Source of the DNA: DASPKT01 sp035626475
GTDB taxonomy: Bacteria; Pseudomonadota; Alphaproteobacteria; Azospirillales; Azospirillaceae
Length of the DNA: 64,000 nucleotides
Reading direction: 5' to 3'
Assembly (NCBI GenBank): GCA_035626475.1
Contig: DASPNP010000022.1
Location: forward strand, 1-64,000
Shown: piece by piece, positions 58,057-64,000 of the stretch
How positions within the stretch are numbered: the first letter of the stretch is position 1
How the letters are laid out: each line of letters opens with the position of its first letter
Translations under genes and position numbers: made by a program
Notes under the pieces: generated by a model
What the model was told of the DNA's origin: nothing
Database searches by the model: none
Seen by the model: the letters and a program-made list of their open reading frames with translations, nothing else

Positions 58057-61000
58057 TCACGCCGGCTCCAGCACCGGCTGCGGCGCCGCCGCGGTCTCGA
58101 CCCGCACCTGGCTGCGGCCGCCGCCCAGCGGCAGCACCCGCACCTGGGCGCCGATGCGGTCGACCAGGCCGGGGACGTGGCTGATGACGCCGACCTGGCG
58201 GCCGCCGCCCTGCAGCGTCTCCAGGCAGGAGAGCGCCAGGTCCAGGCTGTCCGGGTCCAGCGTGCCGAAGCCCTCGTCGATGAACAGGGTGCCGATGGCG
58301 CCGCTGCGGCCCGAGGCCATGGCCGAGAGGCCCAGCGCCAGGGCCAGCGAGGCCAGGAAGGTCTCGCCGCCCGACAGGCTGTGCACGCCGCGCACCTCGT
58401 CGCCCATCTCGCGGTCGACCACCTGTATCTCCAGGTCGGCGCCCGGTACCCGCTGCAGCCGGTAGCGCCGGGCCAGCTCCTCCAGATAGCGGTTGGCGTG
58501 GACCAGCAGCAGGTCGAGGCTGAGGCTCTGGGCGAAGTTGCGGAACTTCTGGCCGTTGGCCGAGCCGATCAGCTCGTTCAGCGCCGCCCAGACCTCCCAG
58601 ACCTTCTTCTGCGCCTCCCATTCGGCCACCAGCGAGGCCAGCCGCTGCCGCGCCTCGGCATCGGCCCGCAGCCGCGCCCGCAGGTCGCCCAGCGCGGTGC
58701 GGGCCGCCTCCAGCCGCTCCCGCGCCTCCGAGAAGGCGGCATCGGCCGCGGTGGCATCGCCCCCGGGCGACCCGGCCGCATGCGCCCGCCGCCGGGCGGC
58801 GCGCTCCTCCCGGATGGTGGCGGCGTCGCGCAATGCCTGGTCAAGCTCCGCCAGCCGGCGGGTCTCGGCCGCGATCCAGGCCTCGTCCTGGGCCAGGCGG
58901 GTCCGGGCCTCCTCCGGCGACAGGCCACGCGCGGCGCAGGCGGACTCCAGCCCCGCCCTGGCCGCCGCCAGACGCGCCGAGGCGCCCTCCAGCGTCTCGG
59001 TGCGGGTCCTCAGCTCGCTCTCTTGGGCGGACAGAGAGGTCAGCGCCCGCTCGCGGGTGGTGACCGCCAGGGCGAACATCTCCTCGGCGGAACGCCGCCC
59101 CAGCAGAAGCTCCTGGCGCACGGCGGCGACGGCGAGCCCGTCCAGCAGCGCCGCGCGATCCCGCGCCAGCGCGTCCAGCCGCACCGCCAGCCCGTCCCGC
59201 CGGGCGCGGCAGGCCGCCTCGTTCTCCTCGGTCGCGGCAAGCGCCGCACGCAGGGTTCCGCTCCGCGCGTCCAGCGTCTCCAGCTCCCGCGACAGCGCCG
59301 CCGCGCGGTCGAGCCGCCCCTTATGGGCGGTGACGCGTCCGGCCAGGGCGGCGCGCCAGGCCGCCCCGTCGCGCGACAGGCCGTCCTCCCAACCCTCCAG
59401 GCCGGTGAAGGGCGCGCGCAACTCGGCCAGAGCCTCCGCGACGGCGGCGGCCGCCCCGGCGGCTTCGCTGCGCGCCAGCTTGCCGTCATGCTGGCATGCC
59501 TCCAGGGCAGCATTGCAGTCCGCCAGCGCCTGCGCCGCGGCCTGGGAGGCGTCATTCGCCTGCCGCAGCGCCGCTTCCGCCGCCGACATGTCCCGGGCAT
59601 GCGCCAGGGCCGCCTCCTCGTCCGAGCGGCAGGCCGCCTGCTCGGCCGCGAGCGCATCCGTCAAGGCCGTCAGGGCCTGAGCCGCCTCCGGCAATGCCGG
59701 ATCATCGGGCAGGCCGAGCGCCGGCGCCGCCGCGCGCCACCGGGCAAGTCCGTCCTCCATCGTGCGGGCCAGCGCCGCCAGCCGCTCCCCGGCGCGCGTG
59801 CCGGCGGCCTGGGCCGCCCGCGCGTCGGCCTGATGACCGGCGAGCGCCGCCACAAGGTCGGCCTCCTCGGCCCGCAACGCGTCGACCCGCGACTCCTGCT
59901 CACCCGCCAGCCGGGCCAGCGGTCCGGTGGGTCCGCCGGCCCAGGGATGCTCGACCGCGCCGCAGACCGGGCAGGGCTCACCCTCCACGAGATTCGCGCG
60001 CAACGCCTCCGCATCCTCGCGGGCGGCGAGATGCATGCGCCGCAGCGTCTCCACCGCCTCCGCCAGCACCGCCCTGATACGCTCCAGCCCCCGGCCGGCC
60101 CGTGCCGACGAGTCCTCGGCCGCGGCCGCGGCGGCCAACGCGTCCACGCGCTCGGCCTCCAGCGCGGTTCGCTCGGCGGTGAGGCGCCCCGCCTCCTCGG
60201 CCAGACGGACGGGACCCGCCAGCGCCTCGCGCCTGGTCTCCAGCGCCGCTCGGCGGGCACGCACCTGCTCCAGGTCGGGCACCGCGCGGGCCCTGATATC
60301 CTCGACTCTGGCGGACGCCTCGGCACAGGCGGTCGAGGCTGCGTCATGCGCCGTAGTCAGCTCCCGGCGCCGGGCGGCGAGGCCGCGCCACTCGGCTTCC
60401 GCCTTGGCGACGGCCGCCTCGGCCGTCCGCGCCGCCGACGCCGCCTCGGCATGGCGGGCCAGCACCGCCTGCCAGCGCGGCCATTGCTCCACGACCGGGT
60501 CCAGGGCGGACGCGGCCTCCAACTCGCGGCGCAGGGCCTCCAGCTCCTCCCGGCCGCACGACAGCGCCCGGGCGCCGGCCTCGACCTCCCGCCGGGCGGC
60601 CTGGGTGCGGCCGGCCGCCTGCGTCAGGGCATCGGCGGCGGCATCGCGCTCGGCGGCCAGCGTGCGGATCTCGCCGTCCAGCGCCGTGGCGCGCTCGATC
60701 TCCGGCTCCAGCGAGGCCGCCCGGGCCGCCTGCGCCTCCAGCGCCGCCCGGGCGCGGGCATGGCCCTCCTCGGCGCCGGCGAGCCTGGCGCGGCTCTCCT
60801 CGAGCGATTCCCGGGCCCGGGCCAGCGCCGCTTCGGCGTCGCGCTCGGCCTGGGCCGCCCGGTCCCAATCCGCCAGCAGCGGCCGCAGCGGTTCCAGGGC
60901 GCGCAGGGCGTCAAGCTCCGCCCGCCGGCCCTCTGCGGCCTCGACCGCTTCCCGGCAGGCGGCGACGCGCCCGGCGGCCTCATCCTCGCCCGCCGCCAGC

Positions 61001-61809
61001 TCGGCGTCGCGCCGGTGCCATTCCACCGCACCCCGCGCCGCCTCCGCCGCGGCCTCGGCCTGCGCCAGCGCGGCGGCGCCCTCCGCCTCCCGGGCCCGCA
61101 GCGCCTCCGCCTCCTCGGCCGTCAGCGGCCGCGTGTCGCCCTGGCGCGCCTCGATGGCGTCGAGCGCGCGCTTCTCCTCCTGGGCGCGCTCGAAGGCCGC
61201 GACGGACAGGCGGGAATAGATCTCGGTGCCGGTCAGCAGCTCCAGCAATGCTGAGCGTTCCTTGGCCGGCGCCTTCAGGAAGTTGGCGAAATCGCCCTGG
61301 GCCAGCAGCACGGCGCGGCGGAACTGCTCGAAGCTCAGCCCCAGCCGCGCCTCGATCTCCGCCAGCACGGCCGTCTTCGTGTCGCCGAAGCGGCGCGTGC
61401 CGTCCAGCGTGGACAGGCTCATGGTCTGGGCCTGGACCTTGCCGCCCGGCTTCTGCCGGGCGCGCTGCACCTCCCAGCGGGCCCGGTAGGCATGGCCGTC
61501 CAGTCCGACGAAATCCACCTCGGCGAAGCCGCGCCCGGTGCCCCGTCGCAGCACGGCCCGCACGTCGGTGGTCAGCAGCCCCTCATGCTCGCCGTCGCGG
61601 CCCAGCGCCACGCCGCGCCCGGCGGGCAGGCGCGGGATGGTATCGAACAGCGCCAGGCAGAGCGCGTCCAGCAGCGTGCTCTTGCCCGCCCCCGTCGGCC
61701 CGGTGATGGCGAACAGGCCGGCATGGGCCAGCGGCCCCGTGGCGAGGTCGACCTCGAACGCTCCGCCCAGGCTGGCGAGGTTGAGGCCGCGAACGGCGAG
61801 GATCCTCAT
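58057..61809 (-). CDS. sbcC: Exonuclease SbcC (SMC-type ATPase)
   Basis: The DNA-repair ATPase of SbcCD, 1250 residues. The Walker A motif is GPTGAGKST near residue 37; the LSFEQFRRAVLLAQGDFANF segment follows; two long coiled coils surround the zinc hook CPVC at residues 613-616; and the C-terminal half has the signature LSGGETFLASLALALGLS and the Walker B FIDEGFGTLD. It is longer than many SbcC proteins because of the Ala/Glu-rich coiled coils. The start overlaps sbcD's end by four bases. Confidence 0.95.
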   Translation of the reverse strand: MRILAVRGLNLASLGGAFEVDLATGPLAHAGLFAITGPTGAGKSTLLDALCLALFDTIPRLPAGRGVALGRDGEHEGLLTTDVRAVLRRGTGRGFAEVDFVGLDGHAYRARWEVQRARQKPGGKVQAQTMSLSTLDGTRRFGDTKTAVLAEIEARLGLSFEQFRRAVLLAQGDFANFLKAPAKERSALLELLTGTEIYSRLSVAAFERAQEEKRALDAIEARQGDTRPLTAEEAEALRAREAEGAAALAQAEAAAEAARGAVEWHRRDAELAAGEDEAAGRVAACREAVEAAEGRRAELDALRALEPLRPLLADWDRAAQAERDAEAALARARESLEESRARLAGAEEGHARARAALEAQAARAASLEPEIERATALDGEIRTLAAERDAAADALTQAAGRTQAARREVEAGARALSCGREELEALRRELEAASALDPVVEQWPRWQAVLARHAEAASAARTAEAAVAKAEAEWRGLAARRRELTTAHDAASTACAEASARVEDIRARAVPDLEQVRARRAALETRREALAGPVRLAEEAGRLTAERTALEAERVDALAAAAAAEDSSARAGRGLERIRAVLAEAVETLRRMHLAAREDAEALRANLVEGEPCPVCGAVEHPWAGGPTGPLARLAGEQESRVDALRAEEADLVAALAGHQADARAAQAAGTRAGERLAALARTMEDGLARWRAAAPALGLPDDPALPEAAQALTALTDALAAEQAACRSDEEAALAHARDMSAAEAALRQANDASQAAAQALADCNAALEACQHDGKLARSEAAGAAAAVAEALAELRAPFTGLEGWEDGLSRDGAAWRAALAGRVTAHKGRLDRAAALSRELETLDARSGTLRAALAATEENEAACRARRDGLAVRLDALARDRAALLDGLAVAAVRQELLLGRRSAEEMFALAVTTRERALTSLSAQESELRTRTETLEGASARLAAARAGLESACAARGLSPEEARTRLAQDEAWIAAETRRLAELDQALRDAATIREERAARRRAHAAGSPGGDATAADAAFSEARERLEAARTALGDLRARLRADAEARQRLASLVAEWEAQKKVWEVWAALNELIGSANGQKFRNFAQSLSLDLLLVHANRYLEELARRYRLQRVPGADLEIQVVDREMGDEVRGVHSLSGGETFLASLALALGLSAMASGRSGAIGTLFIDEGFGTLDPDSLDLALSCLETLQGGGRQVGVISHVPGLVDRIGAQVRVLPLGGGRSQVRVETAAAPQPVLEPA

Positions 61810-63032
61810 GCCTGCTCCTCCACCCGCTCCACCAGTGCGCGGAAGGCGGCCAGCAGGTCGGGGCGCGGCGGCTCCTCATGGTCGCGGGCGTGCAGCTTCA
61901 GGAAGACGTCCTCGGGCGACAGATCGGTCAGGTCGGCGCCCGCGTCGGCCTCGGCGAGCGCCCCGCCGGCCCCGGTCAGCCGCACCGACAGCTTGCACAG
62001 CCGCACCGGCCGGCCGGCCAGCACCTGCTCCACCTCCTCGCGCAGCCCGGGGCGGGGGGCGGGCAGGGCGACCGTGACCTCCAGATAGGGCCAGGCATCG
62101 CGGGGCAGGCCGGCGTCCAGCTCGAGGCGGGCCAGCGCCGCCAGCGCCTCGTCCGGGCTGTCGGCATTGATGCGGCGGATGCCGACGGCGCGCGGCACCC
62201 AAAGCGCCTCGCGCTCCACCAGCCGCCCGGCGGCGAACTCGGCCAGCATGACCTGGTGCGGGTAGGGCTCCTCGTCCAGCGCCAGCGGGATGGGGGAGCC
62301 GCTGTAGCGCACCTGCTCGCGCCCGCCCACCGCCTGCGGCCGGTGCAGATGGCCCAGCGCAACGTAGGCGGCTTCCTCGGCGAAGATGTCGACGGGCAGG
62401 GCGTGCAGATTGCCGCCCAGGATCTTGCGCTCCGACAGTTCCGACAGGCTGCCGCCGCGCATGTAGCAATGGCCGGTCAGCAGCAGCGCCTCGGCAGGCC
62501 GGAGATGCGCCCGGCCGATCGCCGTGGCGTCGGCATAGAGCCGCCGCACCCCCTCGACCAGCGGGTCCTCATGCTCCAGCGGCGGCAGGTCGCCCATGCG
62601 CAGGTAAGGCATGGCGACGCAGCGGGCGGCGACCTCGCCGGTGCGGTCGCGCAAGGGGACCACCAGCCGGGCGGCGTCCAGCGTCCCGTCCGCACCCCTG
62701 GCCACGCCGCCGACCACCCGCACGCCCAGCTCCGCCAGCAGGGGCGAGGGCGCCTCCAGCCGGGTGCCGCTGTCATGGTTGCCGGCGACCACCACGGTCT
62801 GGAGATGTGGTAGCCGCAGCCGGGCCTGGGCCAGGAAGCGGTAGAACTGGGTCAGCGCCGATACGGGCGGATTCTGGCCGTCGAACACGTCGCCGGCGAC
62901 CACCAGCGCGTCGGCCCGATGCTCCTCCAGCCGGTCCAGCAGCCAGTCGAGGAAGCGGGCATGCTCCTGCTCGCGGCCGAAGCCGTGGAGGGCATGGCCC
63001 AGATGCCAGTCGGCGGTGTGGATGAGGCGCAC
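61806..63032 (-). CDS. sbcD: Exonuclease SbcD (Mre11-type nuclease)
   Basis: The nuclease subunit of SbcCD, about 408 residues. The phosphoesterase motifs are in order: TADWHLGH, VVAGDVFDGQNPP, VVAGNHDSG, LTGHCYMRG and ALGHLHRPQ with RYSGSPIPLAL. GTG 63032 directly precedes the first motif and is preferred; TTG 63098 would add 22 residues and has no better context. It is followed by sbcC in one operon, with a four-base overlap. Confidence 0.93.
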   Translation of the reverse strand: MRLIHTADWHLGHALHGFGREQEHARFLDWLLDRLEEHRADALVVAGDVFDGQNPPVSALTQFYRFLAQARLRLPHLQTVVVAGNHDSGTRLEAPSPLLAELGVRVVGGVARGADGTLDAARLVVPLRDRTGEVAARCVAMPYLRMGDLPPLEHEDPLVEGVRRLYADATAIGRAHLRPAEALLLTGHCYMRGGSLSELSERKILGGNLHALPVDIFAEEAAYVALGHLHRPQAVGGREQVRYSGSPIPLALDEEPYPHQVMLAEFAAGRLVEREALWVPRAVGIRRINADSPDEALAALARLELDAGLPRDAWPYLEVTVALPAPRPGLREEVEQVLAGRPVRLCKLSVRLTGAGGALAEADAGADLTDLSPEDVFLKLHARDHEEPPRPDLLAAFRALVERVEEQA

Positions 63033-63200
63033 GGGGAGCGGCCGAAGCGGCGGGACGGGGACGGCGCCAGGGTAGGCGAGGCGACCCGTCCGGGGCAACC
63101 ATCCCGCCTCGCTTCAACCCGTTCACATGGACCTGTTGCGGGGGCGCGGCACCATGCCATAGTGGCGGCCGATGGCACGGTAGGGCCGGGCGGGGATCAG

Positions 63201-63722
63201 ATGCGCGCGGATACGGATACGCACCCGGTGGCGACGCTGCTGAAGCAGCTCGCGGGATCGCTCAACAGCACGCTGACCGCCTTCGAGGGCACGACGCACC
63301 GCATCCCCCGCGTCTTCACCGAATACACCAGGGTCCGGGCGACCTATCACGAAATCCAGGCCATGATCTTCACGATCAACGACAAGGCCCAGGAGAAGCC
63401 CAAGCACGCCCCGCCCGAGCTGAAGTCCTGGCTGACCCGCATGCGCCTGCGCGCCATCGCCGCCTTCGCCAAGATCAGCCTGGAATTCTTCCGCAACCCG
63501 CCGCTGCTGCTGGTCCAGGCGCTGGGCGCCTACGAGATCCTGGACCATGAGCGCCACGCCTTCACGGCGGTGCTGCGCGACTACGACAACATGCTGCTGG
63601 AGGCGGCGGTGGACGACAAGACCGCCGACGAGCTGGACCGCGTCCGGACCTATATCGAGGAGGTGGTGCAGCTGCTGGACAAGCTGCTGCACAACGCCCC
63701 GCCGCAGCTGCGCACCTTCTGA
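63201..63722 (+). CDS. Hypothetical helical protein
   Basis: A 173-residue soluble protein with several predicted helices and no family I recognise (VATLLKQLAGSLNSTLTAFE, MIFTINDKAQEKPKHAPPEL, YIEEVVQLLDKLLHN). ATG 63201 is the first after the divergent sbcD and directly follows GGGGATCAG. Probably monocistronic with its own promoter. Confidence 0.6.
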   Translation: MRADTDTHPVATLLKQLAGSLNSTLTAFEGTTHRIPRVFTEYTRVRATYHEIQAMIFTINDKAQEKPKHAPPELKSWLTRMRLRAIAAFAKISLEFFRNPPLLLVQALGAYEILDHERHAFTAVLRDYDNMLLEAAVDDKTADELDRVRTYIEEVVQLLDKLLHNAPPQLRTF

Positions 63723-63803
63723 GGCACCGGGACACGCCGATTGCCGCCTTGCGCGCCGCCGCCGGGCGACCTACCACTGCCCTGTCGCAACGGGAGATGC
63801 GCG

Positions 63804-64000
63804 GTGAAGTGGGTCGCCTGGTTCTCAGCATTGTGCATGGGCATGGTCGGGCTGGTGCTGTTCCTGCTCTGGGCCTGGACCGGGTTCGAGGGCTTCGGCA
63901 TCTCGCTGAAGGGCACGCTGGCGCTGATCGTCGGCAGCGCCCTCACCGCCGCCATGGCGACGGGGCTGATGGCCCTGCTCTTCCACAGCGCCCGCACCGG
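63804..64000 (+). CDS. Hypothetical membrane protein, cut by the window end
   Basis: From GTG 63804 (GGGAG eight bases before it) to the window end, a hydrophobic N-terminal part of about 65 residues with two membrane segments (MVGLVLFLLWAWTGFEGF and LALIVGSALTAAMATGLMAL). The remainder lies outside the window, so no family can be named. Confidence 0.5.
   Translation, partial: MKWVAWFSALCMGMVGLVLFLLWAWTGFEGFGISLKGTLALIVGSALTAAMATGLMALLFHSART

Noticed and set aside
1..64000. CRISPR array or cas genes
   Set aside because: No regularly spaced direct repeats and no Cas-like proteins were seen; the repeats present are inverted, intergenic and few.

Overview
The window is very G+C-rich, densely packed DNA from an alphaproteobacterium. 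A Rhodospirillales/Azospirillales-like organism is the best guess, from the gene set: an XRE-ParA fusion with ParB, FnrL-type and NnrR-type regulators, napEFDABC, qNOR, cyanophycin genes and sox genes. No rRNA, replication initiator or ribosomal protein genes are present. The par operon and a DUF1612-type protein near the left end fit a secondary replicon, or an integrated element whose edge is marked by a tRNA-Arg 3' fragment at about 96-145.

Layout. 0.1-7.9 kb: tRNA fragment, parA / DUF6602-like nuclease-fold gene / parB, a glutathione transferase, mannose-1-phosphate guanylyltransferase, a DUF1612 protein and small genes. A 14-bp palindrome recurs three times near these genes and is a candidate partition site. 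7.9-23.7 kb: a nitrogen-oxide respiration block bracketed by two copies of one REP-like inverted repeat. It holds norZ, an nnrR-like regulator, a DUF1858 gene, nnrS, nnrU, napEFDABC and an FnrL-type sensor, with FNR and NnrR boxes in the right intergenic gaps. Between napC and fnr lies an A+T-richer insert with an AIPR-family gene, a putative phage-defence gene. 23.8-30.2 kb: oxidoreductases, an orphan tungstate-binding protein and transporters. 30.4-34.5 kb: cyanophycin synthetase and cyanophycinase. 34.7-42.6 kb: a TonB receptor / YfiR / hybrid kinase cassette and a large HWE-type kinase. 42.8-50 kb: TauE/SafE permease, polysaccharide pyruvyltransferase, a secreted RTX-type protein with a degenerate subtilisin domain, and a divergent ATP-grasp-like / zinc-ribbon pair. 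50.1-54.6 kb: a thiosulfate/sulfide oxidation cluster (DsrE-like, a fused SoxX-SoxA, SoxY, SoxZ, SoxE- and SoxF-like) without soxB or soxCD. 54.7-64 kb: an acyltransferase, small membrane and exported proteins, and sbcDC.

How it works together. The sequence supports an oxygen-sensing hierarchy: FnrL (20995-21741) probably acts at near-perfect TTGAT-N4-GTCAA boxes upstream of nnrR and napE, while the NO-responsive NnrR-like protein probably acts at TTGCG-N4-type boxes upstream of norZ and the DUF1858-nnrS-nnrU operon. Nap supplies nitrite from nitrate and qNOR removes NO; no nitrite or nitrous oxide reductase is in the window. The sox genes would feed electrons from reduced sulfur to c-type cytochromes, and the cyanophycin pair stores and mobilises nitrogen. 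Many longer open frames lie antisense to real genes and are G+C artefacts; they are left out. All functional assignments are by recognition of motifs and family resemblance without database searches.
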